From S015-6 sp964384945 (GTDB lineage Bacteria; Desulfobacterota; DSWW01): DNA of 64,000 nucleotides. The position numbers and the translations under genes are program-made. Positions 16,230-24,408 of this stretch are shown piece by piece. The stretch spans positions 12,872 to 76,871 of the forward strand of contig CAYLMK010000025.1 in the NCBI GenBank assembly GCA_964384945.1. Reading direction: 5' to 3'. The notes below the pieces were generated by a model. It was not told where the DNA came from and did not search any database. It worked only from the letters and a program-made list of their open reading frames with translations. Position 1 is the stretch's first letter. Every line of letters begins with the position of its first letter.

Positions 16230-17351
16230 TCACGGCCGGTTCCACTCCACGTATCGGGAACGGATCTCGGCGGCCGTCAGAACCTCCGGCTCGTTGTCGA
16301 TCTCCCGGACGAGATAGGTCTCCTCGGGGCCGATGTCCCCGAACCGCTCCCCCGGAGCGATTTCCGGGCGCTCGCCCAGGGCGAGACGCAGGTACAGTTC
16401 GGCCATATTGTGGCGTCCGACCGCATCGAACAGGGGCGTGATCATGAAGAACCGGCCGATGTTGATCTCGGTGACGCACGGCCGGCCGTTGCGGTCTTCC
16501 TTGAGGTCGATACAGAAAAGGCCGGTCGCGCGGGGATCGACCGCACGCACGGTGGCCTCGCACACCTCGTTGATCGCCGGGTTGTCGATCAGGCGCGCCA
16601 CGCGGGGCGTCGAACTCGAGCCGCTCGGCATCAGGGCGCCGAAGAGATAGTGAAGGCGCTCGCACGCCTTGGCCTGCACGAGATCCCCCTCGCGCCAGAG
16701 ACTCTGAACGGCGTAGTCCCGGCCGGGCAGGTATTCGCAGAGCAGGAACATGCCTTCGGGCACGCCGCGCATCTCGGTCCAGTACCTCACCCAGAACCGG
16801 ACCTGATCCGGGTCCTTCACCGGCAGGGAACCTTTTGACCCGCCTCCCCGGCGCATGCGGCACCAGAGGAGAGTCGGATCGCCGAATCGGGCGAAGATCT
16901 CCCTCACCTGCTCGGGGGAGCCCACGGGCCGGCTTTCCGGAACCCGGATGCCCCGCTCGGCCAGGTGGCGGGTCAGGGCCAGCTTGTCCTGGCAGAGTTC
17001 GATGGTTTCCTGACGCGGCAGAAAGGTGCGGGTTCCGAGCCGATCCCGGGCCGCGGAAACGGCCGGCACCTCGAGGTCGTTGTTGGGAATGACCAGATCG
17101 ATCGCTTCCCGGGCGACGATCCGCTCCAGGGCCCTCAGGTAGGCCTCCCCGGAATCGACCCTCGGGATCAGGTAGTTTCGGTCCGCCCGAGACCGCGCGA
17201 GGTAGTAGGGGTCGACGCTCGTACCGACCAGAAAGACCGGCAGGCCGGATGCCCGCAGGCCCCGCATGAGGTTGTTCGATGCCCCGCCTCCTGCAGAGGT
17301 CACGAGCACTCGCTTCACGCCCGATTCTTCCGTGGTTCGCAGCCGTGTCAT
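16230..17351 (-). CDS. ATP-grasp (carbamoyl-phosphate-synthase-like) enzyme
   Basis: A 373-residue ATP-grasp protein. It opens with a Rossmann-like pre-ATP-grasp strand (VKRVLVTSAGGGASNNLMRGL) and then VIPNNDLEVPAV. CQDKLALTRHLAERGIRVPES leads into the ATP-grasp fold with RRGGGSKGSLPV as the glycine-rich lid, LLCEYLPGRDYAVQSL, and the metal-binding end GLFCIDLKEDRNGRPCVTEINIGRFF (Asp, Glu, Asn). Proteins of this kind ligate a carboxylate to an amine or similar nucleophile. The start is uncertain: ATG 17351 has a poor SD, and an in-frame GTG at 17318 has a GGAAGA upstream. It follows the antiporter gene by 7 bp and may end the operon that starts at 23251. Confidence 0.85.
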   Translation of the reverse strand: MTRLRTTEESGVKRVLVTSAGGGASNNLMRGLRASGLPVFLVGTSVDPYYLARSRADRNYLIPRVDSGEAYLRALERIVAREAIDLVIPNNDLEVPAVSAARDRLGTRTFLPRQETIELCQDKLALTRHLAERGIRVPESRPVGSPEQVREIFARFGDPTLLWCRMRRGGGSKGSLPVKDPDQVRFWVRYWTEMRGVPEGMFLLCEYLPGRDYAVQSLWREGDLVQAKACERLHYLFGALMPSGSSSTPRVARLIDNPAINEVCEATVRAVDPRATGLFCIDLKEDRNGRPCVTEINIGRFFMITPLFDAVGRHNMAELYLRLALGERPEIAPGERFGDIGPEETYLVREIDNEPEVLTAAEIRSRYVEWNRP

Positions 17352-17358
17352 TCCGGAA

Positions 17359-19833
17359 TCAATCGCTTCCCGCGCCCAGGTAGTTACGCAAGGCCGCCGC
17401 CATGTCGGCTGCGGACAAGCCGGAATCGATGCTCTTTCGAACCGTGCTGTCTCGGAGGGCTCTGGCCAGACTCGAAAGGATCCTCAGATGACGTCCAGGG
17501 GATTGCTCACGGGAACTGACAAGCGCCAGAATGAGGCGCGCCGGCGCGGCACAGCCCGGAAGGGCCCAGGCCCAGTTGCCGGCGCCGACCAAGATCGTCG
17601 TCGTTTCGATCGCATCGCTGTGTGTATGGAGAAGGAGGATACCGGGAACAAGTTCCACCGGATGGGTCCGGGCCGAATCCGCCAGGCGCGACCGGACGGA
17701 TTCCTGCTGTTGCGTCGTCCAGCCCGGCACATTTCTCACCATTTCACGAATGGTTTCTTCGACGCCGCCTGCCGCGCTGCGGTGCTCGCTGGCGAAGATG
17801 GCGAAGGCGGCGCGATCCACAATCGCCGTCGAGAGGCCGTCTTCCTCGGACAACGCCGGGTAGAAGGCAAGCAGGTTGACATCCGGGAAACGGGAGGCCA
17901 TCTCCTCGAACAGGTGGCCCAGGGCGGGAGACCAGAGCGGGCTTTGGCGCCGCTCCAGGAGAAGGACCGCCATATCGTTCGGCCGGACCCTTCCGAAGAG
18001 GCGGGAACGCGCCTCGTTCCAGTCCGCCGCCGCCTCGACGCTCGTGGGCACGGAGGAACGCGTCTCCTGGAGCACGTCCGCCAGTTTCCGCTCGAGGGCC
18101 GGATCGCTCAGGTACACGTGCAGTTCGGCTCCGATGGCCTTGGCGAGCCTTCTCACCTCCCGCAACATCAGCGGGAAGTCTCCGCGCCGCTCCGAGACAG
18201 GCGGAAGCGGAAGAAACAGGCGACCGGTCGTATTGAGGGGCGGCAGCAGGCGGCAGAGGATGAGCCTGGGAGGGCATTCTTCCAGAAGTTTTTCCAGGAC
18301 CGTTCCAAAGATGCGGCTCGAGGTGGTCCGCTCTTCACCCCAGCCGACCAGAACGGCCTCGGCCCGCAATTCCTTCGCCGTGCGGATGATTCCGTCGCTC
18401 ACGTTGATCCCGACGCGGACGCCGGCCGAGATCGGAATCTCGGCGGAGGCCGCGTGGCTCAGGCAACGGGCCAGAAGATTCTCCGCTTCTCGGACGGCCG
18501 GGCCGGTTTCCGCGTCGTCCCGGACGATGGTGATGGGATGAATCCCTCCCGGAAGGTCGGGGTTTCGCAGCAGGAAGGCAAGATCCAGAAGACGCGTGGC
18601 CGATTCGAAATTCGCGACCGCCACCAGCAGCCTCTGCTCCGGTTCGGGCTGGAGGACCCGGGCGGCCGCCCGGGCGGCCATGCGCCTGCCGTACCGGTCC
18701 ACCACCCAGGCGCCCAAGGGGCAGGTCACAAAGATCATGGCTATCGCCCCGTTCAGCACGGACTTGTCGAAGATGTGGAGTTCGTATCCGACCACCACCG
18801 CCGCCAGCGTCGCAGCCGCCTGCACCACACTCAGACCGAACATGACGTGGCCCTCTTCCCGTCGATAGCCGAACCAAGCAGTCGCCAGGCGGGCCGCCAT
18901 CCATTTGGTGACCAGAACCGTCAGCACCATGCTTCCTGCAACGAACCAACTACGGAGATCTCGCGCCGTGGCGCCGGGGTCCACGAGCATCCCGACCGAG
19001 ATGAGAAAAAACGGGATGAACAGCGAATTGCCGGCGAATTCCAAGCGGTTCATGAGGCCGCTCTGCCTGGGGATGAGCCGGTTGTAGGCGGCCCCTGCCA
19101 AAAACGCGCCGATGATCGGCTGCATCTTGGCGTAATAGGACAGGTAGGCGCAACCGCAGACCGTTGCGAGAACGAACAGAAACTGCGCGCCGCCTCTCTC
19201 CGTAACGTTGCTGAAGAACCACCGCGCCAGCCACGGAACGCCCAACCAGGCCGCGGACCAGAGCGCCACCATGCCCAGACCGATCGCCACCCAGAACCAT
19301 GGATCGATGCGGGCCCCCTTCGCCGCATCCGCCACCACCGCCAGCACGAGAAGGGCCAGCGTGTTCGTGATGATGGTGGCGCCCACCGCCACCGCCACGG
19401 GCTCGTTGCGGACGATTCCCAGGCGACTCGCAATCGGATAGGCAAGCAGGGTGTGGGACGCGAACATGCTGGCGAGCAGGACGGACGCCGAAAGGTCCAG
19501 GGACAAAACATAGTAGCCGACCAGCGTTCCCAGCCCCTGGGGAATGGCGAAAGTGAGCAGGCCGAAGGCGATGCTTCGCTTCCGGATGCTCGCGAAACGG
19601 TGCAGGTCGATCTCAAGACCTGCAAGGAACATGATGTAGAGGAGACCGACGGAACCCAAGAGCGTGATCGCCGAACTGTGGGCGAGCAGACCGGACCCGT
19701 GGGGCCCGAGGACCGCCCCGGCCAGCAGAAGCAGAACCAGGTCGGGAACCCGCAGCCGCTCGGCCAGCAGCGGGGCGATCAGGATCACCGAGATGAGGAT
19801 CGTGAAGACCAGAACCGGATCGGACAGGGGCAT
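17359..19833 (-). CDS. CPA2 cation:proton antiporter with C-terminal USP-like and PTS EIIA-like domains
   Basis: An 824-residue KefB/NapA-type antiporter. Residues 1-390 form about twelve membrane helices with the family landmarks PDLVLLLLAGAVLGPHG, MFLAGLEIDL, and SHTLLAYPIASRLGI where the ion-binding residues lie. Residues about 400-690 look like two degenerate universal-stress-protein repeats (RLLVAVANFESA..., GDFPLMLREVRRLAKAIGAELHVYLSD). Residues about 695-820 resemble a PTS EIIA type-2 domain: ELVPGILLLHTHSD puts a histidine (about 736) at the phospho-acceptor position, and PARLILALVSSREQSPGRHLRILSSLARALRD matches the following strands and helix. Transport may be gated by phosphorylation or nucleotide. 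ATG 19833 is preferred over GTG 19836. Confidence 0.87.
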   Translation of the reverse strand: MPLSDPVLVFTILISVILIAPLLAERLRVPDLVLLLLAGAVLGPHGSGLLAHSSAITLLGSVGLLYIMFLAGLEIDLHRFASIRKRSIAFGLLTFAIPQGLGTLVGYYVLSLDLSASVLLASMFASHTLLAYPIASRLGIVRNEPVAVAVGATIITNTLALLVLAVVADAAKGARIDPWFWVAIGLGMVALWSAAWLGVPWLARWFFSNVTERGGAQFLFVLATVCGCAYLSYYAKMQPIIGAFLAGAAYNRLIPRQSGLMNRLEFAGNSLFIPFFLISVGMLVDPGATARDLRSWFVAGSMVLTVLVTKWMAARLATAWFGYRREEGHVMFGLSVVQAAATLAAVVVGYELHIFDKSVLNGAIAMIFVTCPLGAWVVDRYGRRMAARAAARVLQPEPEQRLLVAVANFESATRLLDLAFLLRNPDLPGGIHPITIVRDDAETGPAVREAENLLARCLSHAASAEIPISAGVRVGINVSDGIIRTAKELRAEAVLVGWGEERTTSSRIFGTVLEKLLEECPPRLILCRLLPPLNTTGRLFLPLPPVSERRGDFPLMLREVRRLAKAIGAELHVYLSDPALERKLADVLQETRSSVPTSVEAAADWNEARSRLFGRVRPNDMAVLLLERRQSPLWSPALGHLFEEMASRFPDVNLLAFYPALSEEDGLSTAIVDRAAFAIFASEHRSAAGGVEETIREMVRNVPGWTTQQQESVRSRLADSARTHPVELVPGILLLHTHSDAIETTTILVGAGNWAWALPGCAAPARLILALVSSREQSPGRHLRILSSLARALRDSTVRKSIDSGLSAADMAAALRNYLGAGSD

Positions 19834-19872
19834 CACGGGCCTCGTCGACGGTCGGGGGCGAAGGAATAACCG

Positions 19873-20382
19873 TCAGTCTTCGACCAGGACGAACTGCTCG
19901 ATGTCCCGGACCGAGCCCGTGCGCTCCTCCTTCCAGACCGGCTCGAACCGGAGGCCGATCCGGACCTTGGACTCGTCGTCGATGGGAAAGTAGTGCTGAA
20001 ACAGCGTGTCCGACCCGTCCATCTTGAAGAATCCGTACCCGAAGGGGACCGGCCTCAGATCCCCGGTCTCGGGGTCGATGTAGGGAAAGCGGATGATGGT
20101 GAAGGTTTCCAGGGTGGCGCGAGGGCCTACCTCCACCACCTCCTCCATCTTCACAAAGCAGGGCCCGCAAACCTCGCGTGGCGGCACGTAGACCTTGCCG
20201 CATTTCGGGCAGCGCACCCCCACAAACCGCCTGTTCTTCTCCAACTCCTCCAGAAAGCGGCTTCCGTAACGACCGACACTGTAATGAAAAGGCTGTTCCG
20301 CCTCCTTTGCCGAGTGAATCGTGAGGAGATCCTCTTTTTGAAGCTCCTGCTCCTTGGTGCTCTTTTTCTCTTCCGGGCTCAT
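19873..20382 (-). CDS. DUF35 OB-fold/zinc-ribbon protein, partner of thiolase-like enzyme
   Basis: A 169-residue DUF35 protein. After a charged N-terminal tail and a helical segment (FHYSVGRYGSRFLEELEKNRRFVG) comes a rubredoxin-like zinc ribbon CPKCGKVYVPPREVCGPC with four cysteines, then an OB fold with ETFTIIRFPY and VRIGLRFEPVWKEERTGSV. DUF35 proteins form tight complexes with thiolase-superfamily partners (ChsH2 with Ltp2, BbsA with BbsB) and shape or complete the acyl-CoA site. It follows the thiolase-like gene ending at 20396 by 13 bp and is probably its partner. Confidence 0.9.
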   Translation of the reverse strand: MSPEEKKSTKEQELQKEDLLTIHSAKEAEQPFHYSVGRYGSRFLEELEKNRRFVGVRCPKCGKVYVPPREVCGPCFVKMEEVVEVGPRATLETFTIIRFPYIDPETGDLRPVPFGYGFFKMDGSDTLFQHYFPIDDESKVRIGLRFEPVWKEERTGSVRDIEQFVLVED

Positions 20383-20395
20383 GGTTCACCCCCCT

Positions 20396-21559
20396 CTATT
20401 CGGGCTTCTTCTTTCCGTATGCCAGGATGTCGGTCCACAGGCAGCCCCCGAAGCCGGTCGCGATCGCCAGGTTCACGTCCGGTACCTGCCTCTGGCCGGC
20501 CTTGCCCTGAATCTGAAGCGCCGCCTCCGCGCACCGAATCAGGCCGGTCGCACCGATCGGGTTCGTCGAAACGACGCCCCCGGACGGGTTCACCGGAAGC
20601 GCCCCTCCCAGGTCCGTGACCCCGTCCCAGACGAGCCGGGGGCCTTCTCCCTTCTTGCACAGGCCCATGTCCTCGATCCAGATCAGGCCCGCCCAGGAAA
20701 AGGGCTGGTACATTTCGATCACGTCGATTTCCTTGAGGGGCTCCTTGATGCCCACCTTCTTGAAGAGTTCCTTGGCGGCCCGTTCCATGGAAAGCATGGA
20801 CCCCTGGGAAAAATCCGCATCGCTCACGTAGCTGTACATGTGGCGGCTCGATACGCCGAGGACCCACACCGGCTGGGGGCATAGCTTCTCTGCTATCCCC
20901 TCGGCGGCGTAAACGACCGCGCAGGCGCCGTCCGTTCGAGGACACATGTCCAACAGGCAGACCGGATCCGCCAGCATCGGAGAGGCCAGCACCTCCTCGA
21001 TCGTCACCTCCTTGCGAAGATGCGCGTAGGGGTTCAGGCAGGCGTGGCGGCGGTCGCGCACCGAAACGCGCGCCGCATCCCTGGGCGTTGCCCCGTAGGC
21101 GGCTGCATAGGACTGCGCAGTCACGGACAGACCGGCGATGGCGCCGGCGAAGAAGGGGCGGTCCCAGACCGGATCGAAGGCGGTGTTGATCGCGCCGGTG
21201 GTGTCCGACTCCGAGTTCTTCTCCCAACCGATGACGAGCACCTTGTCGAAAGCGCCCGAGGCCACCATGTGGTAGCCTGCGATCGCCAGCGTGCTGCCGG
21301 TGGTCCCGCCGGTCGTGAGCTTGATGGTGGGCTTCATGAACCCTCCGGAGCCGTCCACGCTCCAGCAGTCCACGTAATTGATGCCCTCAAAATGGTCCAT
21401 GTTGCCGATCACGACGGCGTCGATGTCGTCGATCGTCAGTTCCCCGTCCTGGAGGCATCGAATGACGGCCTCACGGATAATCTCCTGGCCGTTGACGTCC
21501 CGCCGAATGGAACGGTGGTGTGTCTGGCCTGTTGCCACGATCGCAGCTCTCCTTGCCAT
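20396..21559 (-). CDS. thiolase-superfamily (SCP-x/Ltp2-like) enzyme lacking the nucleophilic cysteine
   Basis: A 387-residue thiolase-like protein from ATG 21559 (MARRAAIVATGQTHHRS). The fold is clear: IDDIDAVVIGNMDHF, TTGGTTGSTLAIAGYHMVASG, DKVLVIGWEK, CPRTDGACAVV, IDVIEMYQPFSWAGLIW and NPSGGVVSTNPIGATGLIR. By spacing to the SG after the nucleophile helix, the catalytic Cys position is Gly85. The GHP histidine of true thiolases is Asn (TNPIGATG). It is therefore unlikely to be a Claisen thiolase and may be a retro-aldolase or CoA-ester lyase, as known for Ltp2. It lies 11 bp after its paralogue and 13 bp before a DUF35 gene. Confidence 0.88.
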   Translation of the reverse strand: MARRAAIVATGQTHHRSIRRDVNGQEIIREAVIRCLQDGELTIDDIDAVVIGNMDHFEGINYVDCWSVDGSGGFMKPTIKLTTGGTTGSTLAIAGYHMVASGAFDKVLVIGWEKNSESDTTGAINTAFDPVWDRPFFAGAIAGLSVTAQSYAAAYGATPRDAARVSVRDRRHACLNPYAHLRKEVTIEEVLASPMLADPVCLLDMCPRTDGACAVVYAAEGIAEKLCPQPVWVLGVSSRHMYSYVSDADFSQGSMLSMERAAKELFKKVGIKEPLKEIDVIEMYQPFSWAGLIWIEDMGLCKKGEGPRLVWDGVTDLGGALPVNPSGGVVSTNPIGATGLIRCAEAALQIQGKAGQRQVPDVNLAIATGFGGCLWTDILAYGKKKPE

Positions 21560-21570
21560 ATCGTCACCCC

Positions 21571-22716
21571 CTATTCTTTCCCGAGGATCCAGACGCAGTG
21601 GGATTGGCCGGCCACGCCGTTGACCCCGTGGGCCAGGGCCGTCCGTACCTCCCTGCCGACCTGCATGCCTCCCGCCTCGCCACGCACCTGGCGGACCGCC
21701 TCGGCGATGCGGATCAGGCCCGCCGCGATCACCGGATGCGATGCCAGAACCCCGCCGGACGGGTTCACCGGGATGTCGCCCCCCTTTGCCGTGGCCCCGG
21801 ACTCGGCAAGCTTTCCCCCCTGCCCGCGGTCGCAGAAGCCCAGGCCTTCGGTCCACATCAATTCCTGATAGGAGAAGGCATCGTAGACCTCCGCCACATC
21901 GATCTCTTTGCGCGGGTTCGAGATGCCGGCCGCCTCGTAGGCCTTCCTGGCCGCCCTGGTCAGGGCGGCGCACTCGGCCAGATCGCGGTCGCCCAGCAGG
22001 TAGTTGTCCATGCAGAAGGAGACGCCCTTGATCCACACAGGCTTCCTTCCGAGCTTCTTCGTCTTCTCCCGGTTGGCGATGACGACCGCAACCGCGCCGT
22101 CCGAAACGGGGGAGCAGTCATAGAGCTTCAGGGGATCGCAGATCATGCGCGAGTTCATCACGTCCTCGACCGACAGATCGAGATGCAGATGGGCCTTCGG
22201 GTTCCGGAGTGCGTTTCGATGATTCTTCGAGCTTACGATTGCGCACTGTTCCTCGGAAACACGGTACCGGTCCATGTACCTGCGGGCCTGGAGCGCGCAT
22301 CCCGAGACCATGTCCAGGCCGAGGCTGCGCATGTAAATCGGGTCGAAGGCGGCGTTCGTGATGTAGGCGGAAACGCTTTCGGATCCCTTCGAGTACGCCG
22401 TGACCAGGGTCGTGCCGTAGTGACCGGACAGGCAGCGGCACATCCCGTAGAAGGCCCCGAAGGTCCCGTCACCCTCCACGCAGGAGACGTTTCGGTCATA
22501 GGCCCCGCTTACATCCCCGGTGGCCATGGAGGAGATGGTCCGGCCGTCCCAAAAGTCGTTCGAGGTGGTAATGATATTGTCGATGTCTTCAATCGTGATT
22601 CCGGCATCCTCCAGTGCGGCGACCACTGCAGGGTAGACCAGTTCCGCATAGTTGAACTGCTCGAGTCGGCCTGCTGCCTGGGTCTGTCCGATGCCGATGA
22701 TGGCGGCTCTGTCCAT
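21571..22716 (-). CDS. thiolase-superfamily (SCP-x/Ltp2-like) enzyme, second paralogue
   Basis: A 381-residue protein from ATG 22716 (MDRAAIIGIGQTQ, GAGGTG SD 7 bp upstream). Layout matches the following gene: IEDIDNIITTSNDF, NVSCVEGDGTFGAFYGMCRCLSG, CSPVSDGAVAVV, VAEVYDAFSYQELMW and NPSGGVLASHPVIAAGL. The residue aligned with the thiolase nucleophile is Glu81; Cys79 lies two residues before it. The His of the HP motif is kept (ASHP), unlike in its neighbour. The YDAF motif resembles the Tyr-containing active site of Ltp2-type aldolases. With a DUF35 gene directly upstream it forms one of two enzyme/partner pairs in the operon. The substrate is not predictable. Confidence 0.88.
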   Translation of the reverse strand: MDRAAIIGIGQTQAAGRLEQFNYAELVYPAVVAALEDAGITIEDIDNIITTSNDFWDGRTISSMATGDVSGAYDRNVSCVEGDGTFGAFYGMCRCLSGHYGTTLVTAYSKGSESVSAYITNAAFDPIYMRSLGLDMVSGCALQARRYMDRYRVSEEQCAIVSSKNHRNALRNPKAHLHLDLSVEDVMNSRMICDPLKLYDCSPVSDGAVAVVIANREKTKKLGRKPVWIKGVSFCMDNYLLGDRDLAECAALTRAARKAYEAAGISNPRKEIDVAEVYDAFSYQELMWTEGLGFCDRGQGGKLAESGATAKGGDIPVNPSGGVLASHPVIAAGLIRIAEAVRQVRGEAGGMQVGREVRTALAHGVNGVAGQSHCVWILGKE

Positions 22717-22792
22717 TGGGCACCTCGCTGTTGAGTGGCAAGTCAAAGGCAAATCCGGTACGAACGGAAGGGTTCGATCCCCCTGCCGCCGC

Positions 22793-23251
22793 CTAGGCCG
22801 GCTTGAAGTAACTCACATCCAGCATCTTGCCCGTTCGCTCCTCGGCGAACACGGCCTTCACCCGCATGCCCGCACGCACCGCCTCGGGCTTGACCTCGCC
22901 GAGCAGATGCACGAGGCCCGTGTCGGCGCCGTCGAGCCGGATCACGGCATAGGCGAACGGGGGCTTCATCGGAGGGATGCCCGTGTCCCGCCTCACGATG
23001 GTGAAGGTCTCCACGACCCCCTCGTCGGAGACGTCCTGCCAGTCCCCGGTCTCGACGAAGCAGTAGGGACATGCCTTCCGCGGAGGAACGAGCACCTTCG
23101 CGCACTTGGGGCATTTCTTGCCCACGAACCTCCGCTCGTTCTTTAGCGTAAGCAGAAACCGGCTGGCGGTTTCCCCCGCCTGCCAAGCGTAGGGCACCTT
23201 GATCCTGCTCTCATAGATCCTCGGCTCCACCTCTTCCCAGACGTTGGACAT
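22793..23251 (-). CDS. DUF35 OB-fold/zinc-ribbon protein, first gene of thiolase-like operon
   Basis: A 152-residue DUF35 protein starting at ATG 23251 (MSNVWEEVEPRIYESR), where GGGAGGGTGAAG gives a strong SD; a longer frame would begin inside the leader. It has the zinc ribbon CPKCAKVLVPPRKACPYC and the OB fold VVETFTIVRRDT...PFAYAVIRLDGADTGLVHLLG. It is probably the complex partner of the thiolase-like enzyme encoded next. The two DUF35 genes flank the two thiolase-like genes symmetrically, which suggests duplication of a pair or a mixed heterotetramer. Confidence 0.9.
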   Translation of the reverse strand: MSNVWEEVEPRIYESRIKVPYAWQAGETASRFLLTLKNERRFVGKKCPKCAKVLVPPRKACPYCFVETGDWQDVSDEGVVETFTIVRRDTGIPPMKPPFAYAVIRLDGADTGLVHLLGEVKPEAVRAGMRVKAVFAEERTGKMLDVSYFKPA

Positions 23252-23366
23252 CTTCACCCTCCCTTCCGACGGTTCTTTCGTTACGGAAAACGGAATGAAA
23301 AACAAGTTGAATCAATAAGTTATAGACAATTCGCGGTGATTCTGGTTAGTGCCACTTACCGAAGGG

Positions 23367-23395
23367 AAAATACCCTTTTCCCCGGACTTTTTCAA
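23367..23395 (-). promoter_or_regulatory. sigma70-like promoter of the DUF35/thiolase operon
   Basis: The minus strand shows TTGAAA (23395-23390), 17 bp, then TATTTT (23372-23367), four to five matches in each hexamer at ideal spacing. It lies between the outer-membrane protein gene and the first DUF35 gene and would give a leader of about 110 nt. Confidence 0.55.
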
Positions 23396-23416
23396 GGACT
23401 TTCCGCGCCCCCTGCA

Positions 23417-24181
23417 TCAAGGAGCGTTCCGGGCCCTGCTGAAGTCGAAGCCGACGGCCAGTTGAACGAAGAGGAAGGGTTCCTCTCCCGAGAAGAAGGA
23501 CTCGTCCGATCCGAGGGACTGGGAGTTCACGGTCAGATCCGCATCCTGGTAGAAGCCGAAGAAGTTGTAGTGGAACCCGACGCTCACCTCGAGCGAGAGT
23601 TCCGGGCTCACGGCGTAACGCACCCCTGCCTCGGGTCCGCCCCCGACGGAGAAGATGACTCCCTTGGGATCCACCTCGACGGCGAAGGACCCTTCCTGCA
23701 AGGCCGCCGACTCGAGGTCCACGTAATCGGCGTTGAGCCGCAGGGAGGGCCCCGCCCAGACCCGAACCCTGTCGGTCCTGAGAAGTCCGATCCCATAAGC
23801 ACCCTTCACTTCGAATCCGTATCCGATCGCGTCGTAGATGTCCGAGGAAAGCGCATCGAGCCCGAAACCGAGGCTGTCGGCGCCGCTCGTGCCCTCGAGG
23901 TGGGTCAGCACGATATCGACCCCGAAGTTTACGCGCCAGCCGAATCTGTCCTCTTGGGCGGAGGCGCCGTCATGGAGGTATCCGATCGTGAAATGATCGT
24001 GCCGCAGATCGATCTCCAGGTCTTTGAACTCCGGCAGGATGTCGCTCAGGGCGCCCGGAACCCCGATCGACGGCCACCCGCGGCCCCACCCGTAATATCC
24101 GTATCCGCCGCAAAGAACCTCAGCCGGAATGAGCGTGAGCACTGCGATCACCGCCCAGGACCCGAGTATCCGTCTTTTCAT
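23417..24181 (-). CDS. predicted outer-membrane beta-barrel protein, function unknown
   Basis: A 254-residue protein from ATG 24181 with AAGGA 8 bp upstream. It has a signal peptide (KRRILGSWAVIAVLTLIPAEVLC) and then a glycine/tyrosine-rich start (GGYGYYGWGRGWP). The rest alternates polar and hydrophobic residues in strand-length blocks and ends FVQLAVGFDFSRARNAP, the usual style of an 8- to 10-strand outer-membrane barrel. No specific family is recognised. It is the gene before the thiolase operon, which has its own promoter in between, so a shared role is not implied. Confidence 0.72.
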   Translation of the reverse strand: MKRRILGSWAVIAVLTLIPAEVLCGGYGYYGWGRGWPSIGVPGALSDILPEFKDLEIDLRHDHFTIGYLHDGASAQEDRFGWRVNFGVDIVLTHLEGTSGADSLGFGLDALSSDIYDAIGYGFEVKGAYGIGLLRTDRVRVWAGPSLRLNADYVDLESAALQEGSFAVEVDPKGVIFSVGGGPEAGVRYAVSPELSLEVSVGFHYNFFGFYQDADLTVNSQSLGSDESFFSGEEPFLFVQLAVGFDFSRARNAP

Positions 24182-24293
24182 GGCAGATTCCTTCACCATC
24201 GAAAGGGATCGAACCGGCCGACATGCGGTCGGCAACAGGGACCCTATGATATTGAAGTCTGCGATCCCTGTCACGTCGGGGTTTTGGCAAAGC

Positions 24294-24318
24294 AGCTGTT
24301 AGCTGTTAGCTGTTAGCT
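24294..24318. repeat. short tandem heptamer repeat AGCTGTT
   Basis: AGCTGTT occurs three times in perfect tandem, followed by AGCT, in the spacer between the sensor kinase and the outer-membrane protein gene. A related run (AGCTAAGAGCCAAGAG) lies about 90 bp to the right. Function unknown; it looks like an intergenic microsatellite. Confidence 0.85.
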
Positions 24319-24408
24319 CCCCGCCCCGCCCCAACGCGGGCAACGGGCACGGGCACGAAGTCTGTGGGGGTGAACCCGAAGGGGGGTGAGGCGGCCAAGG
24401 TCCAAAAG

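Noticed and set aside
17266..19869. Open frame of 867 codons on plus, antisense to the antiporter
   Set aside because: Repetitive basic translation with no domains; the antiporter on minus has complete motifs along its whole length.
22765..22790. GGGTTCGATCCCC, resembling a tRNA T-arm
   Set aside because: No acceptor, D or anticodon stems can be folded around it on either strand.
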